A stretch of 64,000 bases of DNA from Thaumasiovibrio sp047250365 (GCF_047250365.1 NZ_JBLBVL010000010.1:52315-116314), one strand, 5' to 3'. Shown: positions 8,698-18,061, counted from the stretch's first letter. Translations and numbers: made by a program. The notes: generated by a model not told the origin, from the letters alone.

Positions 8698-10520
8698 TCT
8701 AACTCATGCATTACGAATTGATTACGTCCATTTCGTTTCGCTTCATACAATGCCGCATCCGCTACCTCCATGACATCTCCAGCTTGTAATGTCGATGTTT
8801 TGGTTAACTCAACGACTGCACCTCCGACACTGATGGTAAGAAACTGATGATCGCTATTTCCTTCATGTGGTATACGTAAGGCTCGTATGCTTTCACAGAG
8901 TCTTTCGCCCAACACTTCCGCTTCACGCGCCACCACATCGACCATCAAAACGGCGAACTCCTCCCCGCCAATTCGTGCTACTGAGTATCCATTCGGTGAC
9001 ATGGTTTGAGACAGCGCCCTGGCCACGTAACGCAATGCAATATCGCCCTGTACATGACCATAAATATCGTTATATTTTTTGAAGTGATCGATATCTATCA
9101 TCAGCATCACCATTGTCGTGTGTTCAAATCGTTGCGGCTCCAGCGTCTGCTCTAATTCACGCTTGAATGGCCGTCGGTTAACTAACCCCGTCAATTCGTC
9201 TGTTTCAGCAATAACCTGCAACCGCTCATTAGCAGAAATCAATTTCTCCTGTAGTGTTGTCATTGCTTGACGATTTTTATTTTGAATTTGTAGTTCACTG
9301 ATTGCTGATGCAAATCGCGTGATAGCAGAAATAACATCTTCATCCCAACCAGCATTTGGTTCCATTTTAGCAATAGCCAGCAATCCAACCACATCATCAC
9401 CATCGATTAATGGAAACGCCGCAACCGAATGAATGCCAATACTGGTAACGAGTTGATACTCGGGCTTTGCACTCACTTTTAATGTTTCAACATCGTCGAT
9501 GACAATCGGTTCTAATGAGCGCAATCGGCGTCGCAAATAGGTCATATCACCCAAAAAGAAGCCATCTAAGCTAGGAACATGCGTTTGCTCTGACCACCAT
9601 GAATGGCGGAAAACAGCGTGGCCATTATTAATATCTAGCATGCTAATTCGATCCAATGCCAAATAGTTGCTAAGTGGTGCCATCGCACGACTAATAATGG
9701 AGTTTGCCCCTTTACCTTGTTGCGACAGCATATCGAGAGACATGTCTGCTAACAGTTTATTGACCTTTGACTGACGCCAAATGACATCGGTTCTTTCATC
9801 AATAGTACGTTGAAGCTGATTTTGATGCTGGCGCAATGCTCGCTCCACATACAACTGTTTAGCTATCGCGTTGCGAGCTTGTTGTTGCAATTGAATGATA
9901 GCTTTAGCTAAATGCGTAATCTCGTCTTGTTTATCCAATAACGAAGCAGGAATAGCGATTTTATTGACTCCGCCGCGATCAAATCGACTAACGCTTTGAT
10001 GTAGCCTCGTTAAGGGGGTCGTCACAATAGTTTTCGTTAACAATAATACCATGGTGATTATAATGGCGATTGTACCAGCATGGATAAACGTCGCCATCAT
10101 CAACTTACTTCGGATTGACGCTTTAATGGCAATGTCATCAATGGCAAACTTTACAACGCCAAGCTCGCGTGACCCAAAATAGAGTGGGTATGAAACCAAA
10201 GAATCACGCATGTTTTGGCATGTCTGCATCGCTACTCTGGTGCCGTCTCGCCCCACTAACTCGACATGACAAACAAATGGAGCGGCATAAAACCCTTGTA
10301 ATAACGACTCAAGCTGTGCAAAATCCAAATCCCACAGCGCCTCAGACAGAGGCAATAAAATGGTACTTAATTGAGCATCAATTTGGGTTTCTATCTCCTT
10401 ATATTCATCGTTATATTCGCTCCAATACTGTATAGAAAGAGCTGTGGTTAAAAATAGCGTCGTCACCAACAATACACTGACTGTTAATCGATGCTTTATT
10501 GAACGGGGAAACCACATCAT
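8688..10520 (-). CDS. Membrane diguanylate cyclase (periplasmic sensor-HAMP-like-GAF-GGDEF)
   Basis: A 610-residue protein. The first membrane helix is at ~12-28, then a periplasmic sensor region to ~150, a second helix at ~153-173, a HAMP-like linker at ~175-215, a coiled coil, a GAF domain at ~270-425 and a GGDEF domain at ~445-610. The active-site motif is intact as GGEEF, and DIDHFKKYND fits the substrate pocket, so it should make cyclic di-GMP. The product-inhibition RxxD is not at the usual place before GGEEF, suggesting weak feedback control. Its ATG overlaps the stop of the upstream binding-protein gene (ATGA), pointing to translational coupling and a shared sensory function. Confidence 0.9.
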   Translation of the reverse strand: MMWFPRSIKHRLTVSVLLVTTLFLTTALSIQYWSEYNDEYKEIETQIDAQLSTILLPLSEALWDLDFAQLESLLQGFYAAPFVCHVELVGRDGTRVAMQTCQNMRDSLVSYPLYFGSRELGVVKFAIDDIAIKASIRSKLMMATFIHAGTIAIIITMVLLLTKTIVTTPLTRLHQSVSRFDRGGVNKIAIPASLLDKQDEITHLAKAIIQLQQQARNAIAKQLYVERALRQHQNQLQRTIDERTDVIWRQSKVNKLLADMSLDMLSQQGKGANSIISRAMAPLSNYLALDRISMLDINNGHAVFRHSWWSEQTHVPSLDGFFLGDMTYLRRRLRSLEPIVIDDVETLKVSAKPEYQLVTSIGIHSVAAFPLIDGDDVVGLLAIAKMEPNAGWDEDVISAITRFASAISELQIQNKNRQAMTTLQEKLISANERLQVIAETDELTGLVNRRPFKRELEQTLEPQRFEHTTMVMLMIDIDHFKKYNDIYGHVQGDIALRYVARALSQTMSPNGYSVARIGGEEFAVLMVDVVAREAEVLGERLCESIRALRIPHEGNSDHQFLTISVGGAVVELTKTSTLQAGDVMEVADAALYEAKRNGRNQFVMHELDYN

Positions 10521-11563
10521 CGCTCTTTCCTAGCGGGCTCAATATAATAGCTAGCACCTTTCGAAAGATTTAAACGATTAAAGTCAGCATATCGCCATTG
10601 TTGCTCAATTAATGTTGAATACAGCGGGCTTTCAAATGAAATTAACTCAAACAGATGGTAGTCCGTGACTGAATACCACTGACCAGTGCGACTATGTTGT
10701 TCTACCTTTATCAAGGCCAAACCCGCGGCCACGTAATGCCCACCACCCAATGTTGAAATGGTTCCTTGCGCCAATGCCGATAGCATCTTCTCTGATGTAT
10801 GAATCGTACTGATGAATATATCCTTGCCAGCGACTCGCCCGATCTCCTCGATGGCACGCAGTACGCCAAGCGCCATATACTCATCTGCGGTCCATAAGTA
10901 CCTCAAATTATGATGACGTGATAATAATACCTTTGCTTGTCGGTATGCCGTCTCTTCGTTCCGATTTCCGTACACTCGCTGTGCCAACGTAAGTTCAGGG
11001 GTTTCGTTTATGAACGCTTTTACCCCTTGCTCTTGTTGCGCTGCCGCTGGTGTAGACGATTCATTCACAATCATCGCTATATCACCACTTTGGCCGTCAC
11101 CTTGACGAAACAGGTCTTCTGCGGTTAAGTGCCCTATCGCGTAATTATTAGGTAGCACTCCGGGTTTCAAATAGCGTTGCCAATGCGGATCTGCTTGCAA
11201 ACGTCGTTTATCAACGTCCAATAAATCACTCAGCACAAACGTAACGTTAACCGGATAGTTTTTTAAGATCGAAAGAAGGCTTTTACCTGAATCTTTTTCA
11301 TTTACTAATATCACATAATTTGGGAGCGGCGTTACCCGCATACGCGCTTGCAAAAACTCTAATGCGTTGAGGGGGTTTCGGTGGGCATGGTAGATTTCCA
11401 ACTCAATCTCGAGCTGAAGGGCTGTCTCTTCGACGTACAGATCAACATTGCGCCAAAAACTCTCGGATGGCGCTCCAGGGTTAATAAATAAGACATACGG
11501 TTTAGCTTGTACTGTTAGACAAGCTAAACACTGTAGCGCTATGAATACAATGCGAAAAAACAT
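10517..11563 (-). CDS. Periplasmic sugar-type binding protein paired with a diguanylate cyclase
   Basis: A 348-residue protein with a signal peptide (FFRIVFIALQCLACLTVQA, cleavage near residue 20-22). It has the type-I periplasmic binding fold of ribose/galactose/LuxP-like proteins: PYVLFINPGAPSESFW, LPNNYAIGHLTAEDLF, YLWTADEYMALGVLRAIEEIG and ISTLGGGHYVAAGLALI. There are no ABC permease or ATPase genes nearby. Its stop overlaps the start of the diguanylate cyclase by four bases. The natural reading is a ligand-binding sensor that acts on the cyclase's periplasmic domain, in the manner of LuxP-LuxQ or NspS-MbaA in Vibrio. The ATG at 11563 follows AGGGAG by five bases. Confidence 0.8.
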   Translation of the reverse strand: MFFRIVFIALQCLACLTVQAKPYVLFINPGAPSESFWRNVDLYVEETALQLEIELEIYHAHRNPLNALEFLQARMRVTPLPNYVILVNEKDSGKSLLSILKNYPVNVTFVLSDLLDVDKRRLQADPHWQRYLKPGVLPNNYAIGHLTAEDLFRQGDGQSGDIAMIVNESSTPAAAQQEQGVKAFINETPELTLAQRVYGNRNEETAYRQAKVLLSRHHNLRYLWTADEYMALGVLRAIEEIGRVAGKDIFISTIHTSEKMLSALAQGTISTLGGGHYVAAGLALIKVEQHSRTGQWYSVTDYHLFELISFESPLYSTLIEQQWRYADFNRLNLSKGASYYIEPARKER

Positions 11564-11645
11564 AACCACTCCCTATGTTTTCGCATAGTATGGTCATGTT
11601 TTTATTAGGTGTCGACCCCTATATTGACTTTTCAATCAACCTGTA

Positions 11646-11668
11646 TCAACACTGATGCATAGTGTTGA
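11646..11668 (-). terminator. Stem-loop between the outer-membrane protein and binding-protein genes
   Basis: Perfect 8-bp stem TCAACACT/AGTGTTGA with a 7-base loop directly after the outer-membrane protein stop codon. No T-run follows on the minus strand. It may be an attenuator or RNA-stabilising hairpin within an operon, not a full stop. Confidence 0.5.
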
Positions 11669-11669
11669 C

Positions 11670-12263
11670 TTAAAAACGATACCCTGCTGTAAGCATTAGC
11701 AGTAAATTGTCCACTTTGCCCATGTCGTCTTTTTCTAAACGACCTAATGGGCTGGTGTCCATACTGAAGTAGTTAAACTCGATACCGGTATACAAGTTTT
11801 TATCATTCGTATATTTAAACCCAAGGCCATAAAGTAACTCTGTTCCACTTTCGGTCAGGTTTGGAGTGCGTCCATCTTTGTATTGACGGCGCCATTTTGC
11901 CGCACCCAACTTGGCATAAAGCAACGAATTATCACTGCCAAATTCACCGATATTATCAAAACGATAGCCAACAACAACACTGCCCGTATACAAGCTGTTG
12001 TTGTATCGAACAGCGTAATCTTCAAACTCGACATCGAACTTATCTGCCGTAACATTCACCCCTAAAGCGATTTTTGTGCCCACAGGAGCAATAAAGGTGG
12101 ACTCGACGCCATATGCCAACGCGTTATCTTTCATCGAACGTACCGAAGAGTTTGCTTTTTGTTGAACACCGCCAACCCTTGTACCAAGCGAAAACTCAAA
12201 GGCCATAGCCGTTGAGGAAAACCCCATCCCTATGATGAACACCAAACGCAACCACTTAAACAT
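11670..12263 (-). CDS. Outer-membrane beta-barrel protein (OmpA/OmpW-like fold)
   Basis: A 197-residue protein with a signal peptide (residues 1-21, ending STAMA). Amphipathic beta-strands alternate with polar turns, and the last residue is Phe in AGYRF, the classic outer-membrane assembly signal. The length suggests a small eight-stranded barrel. It lies about 105 bp upstream of the binding-protein/cyclase pair on the same strand and may be part of the same unit, perhaps helping the ligand across the outer membrane. That role is inference. GGGAGAGAG precedes the ATG. Confidence 0.75.
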   Translation of the reverse strand: MFKWLRLVFIIGMGFSSTAMAFEFSLGTRVGGVQQKANSSVRSMKDNALAYGVESTFIAPVGTKIALGVNVTADKFDVEFEDYAVRYNNSLYTGSVVVGYRFDNIGEFGSDNSLLYAKLGAAKWRRQYKDGRTPNLTESGTELLYGLGFKYTNDKNLYTGIEFNYFSMDTSPLGRLEKDDMGKVDNLLLMLTAGYRF

Positions 12264-12475
12264 GACTCTCTCCCAACCAAAATCTATATGTCTGCGCTAA
12301 ATTACCTTGCTTGTCGCTTTATCGCTAACCTCAAATTCAAGTAACTCAAACTCACTCGCAATTCAAATGAAAGGGATGCAATTTCCATTACCAACTCCCG
12401 ATAGAATCGGCATATTCCTAAATAAAACAAAAAGATCACTAACAGTATTCCACCACATAACTGACATATAAAAAC

Positions 12476-12501
12476 AAACCGCACCAATCATGGTGCGGTT
12501 T
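12476..12501 (-). terminator. Intrinsic terminator of the XRE-gcvT operon
   Basis: A 10-bp stem (AAACCGCACC/GGTGCGGTTT) and a 6-base loop. On the minus strand it is followed by TGTTTTTA. It lies about 80 bases after the gcvT stop codon. Confidence 0.8.
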
Positions 12502-12579
12502 GATTCGTCGTCATGGACGTTGTTTTGACTAGGTTATAACCCCGAGGGTCTCACTGCGTTGGCGCTAATCGCGTTGTCT

Positions 12580-13698
12580 TTAACCACGATAGTAACGCTG
12601 AGGCACAAACGGCATTTTCTCTACGGTCATCGGCAACTTTTTCCCGCGCACTTCAGCAAAAACTTCATTCCCTAACTTTGCCATTTCTTGCGTTAAATAG
12701 GCCATCGCAACGGGCGCTTCTTTTGTTGGACCGTATGTTCCACTGGTGACAATCCCTACTTCGTTATCTTGCTGATCAAATAGCTTCGTTCCTTCACGCA
12801 CTGGTGCTTTACTCTGCCCCAATAACCCTACTCGCTTGCGTGATACTTGTTTCGTTTCTACTTGCTCTAAAATAACAGCATCGCCCGGAAACCCACCAGC
12901 ACGCGCCCCACCGCGACGACGAGCTGGACTAATTGCCCAGATCAGGCTTGCCTCAATAGGGGTTGTTGTTGCATCAATATCATGCCCATATAAACACAGG
13001 CCACACTCTAAACGTAACGAGTCTCGAGCCCCTAAACCAATCCACTCGACACGTGAATCTGCGACCAATTTGGCCGCCAGTGCTTGCGCACTCACTGCTG
13101 GCACAGAAATTTCAAACCCATCTTCTCCCGTATACCCGGAGCGGCTCACCATACACTCTACCCCTGCTAAAGTCAGGTATGCCGAGTCCATGAACACCAT
13201 CTCATTTACCTTCGGGTTAAGTTGCGCCAGCACCTCTGCTGCCAATGGTCCCTGTAATGCAAGCAGTGCGCGATCATCCAACAGCTCAACCGTGACACCG
13301 TCACTTAAATTTTGTTGCAGATGCTCAATATCTTGCGCTTTGCACGCCGCATTCACTACCACGTATAAATGATCACCATAATTGGTCACCATCAGGTCAT
13401 CCATTAATCCGCCATTAGGGTTAGTAAACAGCGCATAACGTTGTTTACCAACGGGCAAATCCACAATATCAACAGGGACTAACTTCTCTAACTCTGCAGC
13501 TGCGTTGACACCATGCAAGCGTAACTGACCCATATGCGAGACATCAAACAACCCCGCTTGCGAGCGACAATGAAGATGTTCCTTCTTTACGCCCAAGGCA
13601 TACTGAACAGGCATACTATAATTAGCAAACGGAACCATCTTCGCACCAGCGTCTAGGTGTAACGGGTAGAGCGGTGTTTTCAACAAAGCGTCTGACAT
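12580..13698 (-). CDS. gcvT: Aminomethyltransferase (glycine cleavage T protein)
   Basis: A 372-residue protein of normal GcvT length. It carries family signatures from the N-terminus on: AGLFDVSHMGQLRLHG, LFTNPNGGLMDDLMV, SRSGYTGEDGFEI, LGARDSLRLECGLCLYG and the C-terminal barrel with VGIVTSGTYGP. The enzyme takes the aminomethyl group from lipoyl-GcvH and transfers the methylene to tetrahydrofolate with release of ammonia. The start ATG has AAAGGAG upstream. It is co-transcribed with the XRE-cupin gene 51 bp upstream and is separated from gcvHP by a divergent promoter region. The segment SPARRRGGARAGGFPG is intact. Confidence 0.96.
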   Translation of the reverse strand: MSDALLKTPLYPLHLDAGAKMVPFANYSMPVQYALGVKKEHLHCRSQAGLFDVSHMGQLRLHGVNAAAELEKLVPVDIVDLPVGKQRYALFTNPNGGLMDDLMVTNYGDHLYVVVNAACKAQDIEHLQQNLSDGVTVELLDDRALLALQGPLAAEVLAQLNPKVNEMVFMDSAYLTLAGVECMVSRSGYTGEDGFEISVPAVSAQALAAKLVADSRVEWIGLGARDSLRLECGLCLYGHDIDATTTPIEASLIWAISPARRRGGARAGGFPGDAVILEQVETKQVSRKRVGLLGQSKAPVREGTKLFDQQDNEVGIVTSGTYGPTKEAPVAMAYLTQEMAKLGNEVFAEVRGKKLPMTVEKMPFVPQRYYRG

Positions 13699-13749
13699 AT
13701 TGTCTCCTTTAAAGGGTTTAGCAATAACACAGTTTGTACCGACCCTACA

Positions 13750-14352
13750 TCAAGAGGTCGTCACCCATAAAATTTGCGCATCTTGATCACTGATAGATAC
13801 CAACATATGGCCCATTGCAGCATCGTAGTACGTTGAATCCCCTTCACTCAGCGTTCTTGGTTCATAAAATTCACTATAAAAAACAAGACTGCCTTTTAGC
13901 ACCAGCAAAAATTCCTCCCCTTCATGGCGGATCCAATCGGGATAGTCTTCAAATTGCCGCGCTCTGACCGTTGTTTTAAATGGCATCATTTTTTTATTAC
14001 GCAACTGCACGGCCAGCAGTTCATGTTCATAAGTCGTGGTTGGATGCGGCTTACCTTCTCCATTCAAGGTAATATCAAAACGACCACTAGCAACATGGGA
14101 TTGTGGCGGTGAAAAAAGCTGGGGCATATCAATGCTTAATCCCGCCGCCAGCTTTTGCATCGCTTGAAATGTCGGTGATATCTGATCATTTTCAATTTTA
14201 GACAAGGTTGAACGAGCCAATCCCGTTAACCGACTGGCCTCTTCTAACGTCAGGCCTTTTTGGGTACGAATATCTTTTATCCGCTTGCCTAACTCCAATG
14301 GCGCGATACCATTTCCCCCAGCAGAGGCCTCTCCTGCCTGTTTGCTTCGCAT
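13750..14352 (-). CDS. XRE-family regulator with C-terminal cupin domain, probable gcv regulator
   Basis: A 200-residue protein. The helix-turn-helix is at about residues 22-80 (LGKRIKDIRTQKGLTLEEA, GLARSTLSKIENDQISPTF). A cupin_2 domain is at about 120-198 (IRHEGEEFLLVLKGSLVFYSEF, EGDSTYYDAAMGHML). This is the PuuR-like architecture in which the cupin senses a small ligand. It heads an operon with gcvT and faces gcvHP across a ~285-bp region, so it most likely controls both arms in response to glycine or a relative. A GTTTC-N6-GAAAC palindrome lies 40-55 bases upstream of its ATG and could be its operator. Confidence 0.85.
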   Translation of the reverse strand: MRSKQAGEASAGGNGIAPLELGKRIKDIRTQKGLTLEEASRLTGLARSTLSKIENDQISPTFQAMQKLAAGLSIDMPQLFSPPQSHVASGRFDITLNGEGKPHPTTTYEHELLAVQLRNKKMMPFKTTVRARQFEDYPDWIRHEGEEFLLVLKGSLVFYSEFYEPRTLSEGDSTYYDAAMGHMLVSISDQDAQILWVTTS

Positions 14353-14390
14353 ACACCTTGCTCCACTGCGGTTTATTCTTATTCACCAAA

Positions 14391-14406
14391 GTTTCACATA
14401 AGAAAC
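14391..14406. promoter_or_regulatory. Putative operator palindrome in the gcv divergent region
   Basis: Inverted repeat GTTTC-ACATAA-GAAAC, about 40 bases upstream of the XRE regulator ATG. Its size and symmetry suit a dimeric HTH protein, and autoregulation is the simplest reading. There is no experimental support. Confidence 0.45.
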
Positions 14407-14558
14407 ATCTTTCTCAAGCTGCAAGTTATCAGATTGTGAATCAGTTAACCAATTTAGTGTTTTTTTATATGTAACAATGAACTAAGTCAAGTTACCGCAT
14501 ACAACTGCTTCAAATTACCCATCAAGTCGACCACTATCTTAAGAAACAGAGTGACAAC

Positions 14559-14574
14559 AAGCAAACGTTTACCT
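14559..14574. promoter_or_regulatory. PurR-box-like site upstream of gcvH
   Basis: AAGCAAACGTTTACCT matches the 16-bp PurR operator (ACGCAAACGTTTNCNT type) closely, including the central AAACGTTT palindrome. It lies 64 bases before the gcvH ATG. In E. coli the gcv operon is repressed by PurR, since glycine cleavage supplies one-carbon units for purine synthesis, so the site makes biological sense. Confidence 0.6.
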
Positions 14575-14637
14575 AACATTGCACCAACAAATACAAGAAT
14601 ATTTCCATTATACGAAATTTACGCGAAGGAGAATGAC

Positions 14638-15015
14638 ATGGAAAATGGGCTAAGATTTACAGCATCTCATGAATGGGTTAGAGATAACGGCGACGGCACT
14701 GTCACTGTTGGGATCTCAGAGCCAGCGCAAGCTCTGCTTGGCGATGTTGTTTTCGTTGAATTACCTGAAATTGGGATGGAAACCACACTAGGTGATGCAT
14801 TTTCACTGGTTGAGTCGGTAAAGGCTGCTTCTGATGTTTATGCACCAGTTAATGGTGAAGTACTCGAAGTAAATGACGAACTAGAAGATAGCCCTGAACT
14901 CGTTAATGAAGAACCCTACGCTGGCGGGTGGATAGCGAAAATAAAGCTACGTGCCAATCTAGATATCGCTAATTTGCTTGATGAAGAGGCCTATCTAGCT
15001 AGCCAAGAAGATTAA
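14638..15015 (+). CDS. gcvH: Glycine cleavage H protein (lipoyl carrier)
   Basis: A 125-residue protein of standard GcvH length: RFTASHEWVRDNGDGTVTVGIS, LGDVVFVELPEIG, then the lipoylation loop LVESVKAASDVYAPVNG with the target lysine at residue 62. It carries the aminomethyl group between GcvP and GcvT. The ATG at 14638 follows GAAGGAG, although the frame is open for 29 more codons upstream. gcvP follows after 73 bp in the same orientation. Confidence 0.96.
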   Translation: MENGLRFTASHEWVRDNGDGTVTVGISEPAQALLGDVVFVELPEIGMETTLGDAFSLVESVKAASDVYAPVNGEVLEVNDELEDSPELVNEEPYAGGWIAKIKLRANLDIANLLDEEAYLASQED

Positions 15016-15088
15016 TACTTAATTGTAAAAACCGCTTAACGTAAGTGAGTAGCCTCACCGTTACTTAGCCTTGTACAGGGATACCAAG

Positions 15089-17968
15089 ATGACCAATGCA
15101 ACGTTTCTTTCTTCTTTACAGTCTTGCGATAGTTTTGCCCAGCGCCACAATGGACCAGATACGCATCAACAACGGATCATGTTAGATACCGTAGGTGCGG
15201 ACAGCCTAACATCTCTTATCCATCAGACCGTGCCTGAGAAAATCAGATTACCACAGGCGATGGGGCTACCTTCCCCGCAAACAGAAGCTGAAATGTTGCA
15301 AGCTCTGCAGTCCATTGCCAAGAAAAATGTCATTAATAAAAGCTATATCGGCCAAGGCTACTACAACACTTACACACCCAACGTGATCCTGCGTAACGTG
15401 TTAGAAAACCCCGGCTGGTATACCGCGTATACGCCATACCAGCCTGAAATATCTCAAGGTCGCTTAGAAAGCCTGTTAAATTATCAACAAATGGTGATGG
15501 ATTTCACTGGCATGGATCTCGCCAACGCATCACTCTTGGATGAAGCCAGTGCCGCAGCTGAAGCAATGGCACTGTGTCAACGTGCCAGCAAAAGCAAAAG
15601 CGTGGCTTTCTTTGTCGCCAACGACGTGCACCCTCAAACGCTAGACGTCGTTAAAACACGAGCAGAATTTTTAGGCTACAGCCTGATTATCGACGCCGCA
15701 GAAACCTTGCCTCAACATGACGTTTTTGGTGCATTACTGCAATACCCCGGCACAACAGGACAGGTTCGCGACCTTACGGCAATCATTGATGCCGCGCACA
15801 ATAACAAAACGTTGGTGGCCGTCGCCTCTGACTTGCTCGCACTTAGCATCTTAACCCCGCCTGGCGAAATGGGCGCTGATGTGGTTATTGGCAGCGCACA
15901 ACGTTTTGGCGTACCAATGGGCTTTGGCGGACCACACGCCGCCTTTATGGCTACGCGTGATAAATATAAGCGAACCATGCCAGGCCGAGTCATCGGTGTG
16001 TCGAAAGATCGGCATGGCGAACCAGCATTGCGCATGGCAATGCAAACACGAGAGCAGCACATCCGGCGTGAAAAGGCGACCTCTAATATCTGCACCGCAC
16101 AAGCACTGCTCGCTAATATGGCGGCGTTTTACGCGGTATATCACGGCCCAGAAGGCATAAGAAGCATTGGCCGTCGAGTGCATCACCTTACGTCGATTCT
16201 CGCTAAAGGCCTGACTGAATCGGGCGTGACACTTGAAACCGATAGCTTCTTCGACACCATTACCATTAATAGTGACGAAAATACCGAAGCTATCTACGCT
16301 AAGGGCCTTGCCAGTCAAATCAACCTGCGCAAGCTACCTAATCAAATTGGCATTAGCTTAGATGAGACAACCACACTCGACGATGTCAATCAGCTACTTG
16401 GCCTCTTTACCGACAACCAACTCGATACAAACGCGCTGTCTGCATCCATTGCCAGTGACGAGTTCGGCGCAATTCCTCCAGCTTGCCGTCGTCAATCGAG
16501 CTACCTTACACACCCTGTTTTTAATAATCATCATAGTGAAACACAAATGATGCGTTACCTAAAAACACTGGAGAACCGCGATTTTTCATTAACACACGGC
16601 ATGATCCCCCTTGGTAGCTGCACCATGAAACTTAACGCTGCCGCAGAGATGATCCCTGTCACTTGGCCAGAGTTTGGCGCACTCCATCCTTTTGCGCCTG
16701 CTGAACAAACCAAAGGATATGACGAGTTAGCCACCCGTCTTACCGAGATGTTATGTCGCGTCACGGGTTATGATGCATTTTCACTGCAACCCAACTCTGG
16801 GGCGCAAGGCGAATATGCGGGCCTCATTGCTATTCAACGTTATCATCAGCATAACGGAGAGGGCCATCGTAACGTTTGCTTAATTCCTAGTTCGGCGCAT
16901 GGTACCAACCCCGCCTCTGCCGCAATGGTCTCTATGAAGGTTGTGGTGGTCGCCTGTGATGATAACGGCAATATTGATATTGATGACTTAAAACAGAAAG
17001 TTGATATACACCGCGCCAACCTCTCATGCATTATGATCACCTACCCTTCAACCCACGGTGTCTATGAAGAAGGGGTTCAAGCGGTCTGTGATATTGTTCA
17101 CCAAGGTGGCGGGCAAGTTTATTTAGATGGCGCCAACATGAATGCGCAAGTTGGCTTAACAAGCCCGGGGTTCATTGGTTCTGATGTTTCACACCTAAAC
17201 CTTCACAAGACATTTTGCATTCCACATGGTGGCGGCGGTCCTGGCATGGGACCTATCGGTGTAAAATCGCATCTCGCGCCATTTATACCGGGCCATATAA
17301 TCTCAACCAGCGAAAACAACGATGCATCACAATATGCAGTGTCGGCTGCACAGTTAGGCAGTGCCTCTATCTTACCTATCTCTTATGCCTATATTGCAAT
17401 GATGGGGGACGCTGGGTTAACGAAAGCAACGGAACTGGCAATATTGAATGCGAACTACATCATGGAGCGTTTGCGTCCTCACTATCCGATACTCTATCGC
17501 GGTGCTGAAGGCCGCATCGCCCATGAGTGCATTATCGATATTCGAGGCATTAAAGATGAATCTGGTATCAGTGAAGAAGATATCGCCAAGCGCCTAATGG
17601 ACTACGGCTTCCATGCTCCAACGATGTCTTTCCCTGTCGCTGGCACATTAATGGTAGAGCCAACAGAGTCGGAAGACTTAGCCGAGCTGGATCGCTTCTG
17701 TAATGCGATGATTGCAATACGTGAAGAGATCGACAAAGTCCAAAATAAAGTGTGGCCGTCAGACAATAACCCATTAGTGAATGCCCCGCATACACAATTG
17801 GATATGAGAATCGAAAACTGGCCGCACCCCTATAGCCGTGAGATTGCCTGTTTCCCGAGCGAGCAAAGCAAAGCCAACAAATATTGGCCAACGGTTAACC
17901 GTGTTGATAACGTGTTTGGCGATCGTAACTTGGTCTGTTCATGTCCATCAATGGATAGCTATATGTAA
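15089..17968 (+). CDS. gcvP: Glycine dehydrogenase, decarboxylating (P protein)
   Basis: A 959-residue single-chain P protein, the fused form typical of gammaproteobacteria. It shows GYYNTYTPNVILRN, NPGWYTAYTPYQPEISQGR, PLGSCTMKLNAAAEM and the pyridoxal-phosphate lysine motif HLNLHKTFCIPHGGGGPG, with Lys at residue 707. It decarboxylates glycine and loads the remaining aminomethyl group onto GcvH. The ATG at 15089 is preferred, with AGGG eight bases upstream. No glyA copy lies between gcvH and gcvP, unlike the arrangement I recall in some Vibrio. An intrinsic terminator follows. Confidence 0.97.
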   Translation: MTNATFLSSLQSCDSFAQRHNGPDTHQQRIMLDTVGADSLTSLIHQTVPEKIRLPQAMGLPSPQTEAEMLQALQSIAKKNVINKSYIGQGYYNTYTPNVILRNVLENPGWYTAYTPYQPEISQGRLESLLNYQQMVMDFTGMDLANASLLDEASAAAEAMALCQRASKSKSVAFFVANDVHPQTLDVVKTRAEFLGYSLIIDAAETLPQHDVFGALLQYPGTTGQVRDLTAIIDAAHNNKTLVAVASDLLALSILTPPGEMGADVVIGSAQRFGVPMGFGGPHAAFMATRDKYKRTMPGRVIGVSKDRHGEPALRMAMQTREQHIRREKATSNICTAQALLANMAAFYAVYHGPEGIRSIGRRVHHLTSILAKGLTESGVTLETDSFFDTITINSDENTEAIYAKGLASQINLRKLPNQIGISLDETTTLDDVNQLLGLFTDNQLDTNALSASIASDEFGAIPPACRRQSSYLTHPVFNNHHSETQMMRYLKTLENRDFSLTHGMIPLGSCTMKLNAAAEMIPVTWPEFGALHPFAPAEQTKGYDELATRLTEMLCRVTGYDAFSLQPNSGAQGEYAGLIAIQRYHQHNGEGHRNVCLIPSSAHGTNPASAAMVSMKVVVVACDDNGNIDIDDLKQKVDIHRANLSCIMITYPSTHGVYEEGVQAVCDIVHQGGGQVYLDGANMNAQVGLTSPGFIGSDVSHLNLHKTFCIPHGGGGPGMGPIGVKSHLAPFIPGHIISTSENNDASQYAVSAAQLGSASILPISYAYIAMMGDAGLTKATELAILNANYIMERLRPHYPILYRGAEGRIAHECIIDIRGIKDESGISEEDIAKRLMDYGFHAPTMSFPVAGTLMVEPTESEDLAELDRFCNAMIAIREEIDKVQNKVWPSDNNPLVNAPHTQLDMRIENWPHPYSREIACFPSEQSKANKYWPTVNRVDNVFGDRNLVCSCPSMDSYM

Positions 17969-17992
17969 CGTGGGCAGGTTTGTTGGGGATCA

Positions 17993-18050
17993 TTAATTAA
18001 GTTGGTTAACGATTTAATGAAGATGGTTATCTTAATGAAGTTGGTTAACG
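17993..18050 (+). repeat. Three imperfect ~19-20-bp tandem repeats after gcvP
   Basis: Three copies of a TTAATGAAGTTGGTTAACG-like unit lie head to tail at about 17993-18012, 18013-18031 and 18032-18050. The outer copies share GTTGGTTAACG exactly and the middle copy is diverged. They sit between the gcvP stop and its terminator. Function unknown. Confidence 0.6.
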
Positions 18051-18061
18051 TCCAATAAGTC

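Noticed and set aside
12302..12487. 61-codon minus-strand frame between the outer-membrane protein gene and gcvT
   Set aside because: It starts inside the gcvT terminator hairpin, has no ribosome-binding site, and no recognisable protein pattern.
12963..13372. Long plus-strand frames inside gcvT
   Set aside because: Antisense to a fully conserved gcvT with no family match of their own.
14353..14637. Possible glycine riboswitch upstream of gcvH or gcvT
   Set aside because: The conserved glycine-aptamer core sequences are not present in either leader; only a PurR-like box and a palindrome are seen.
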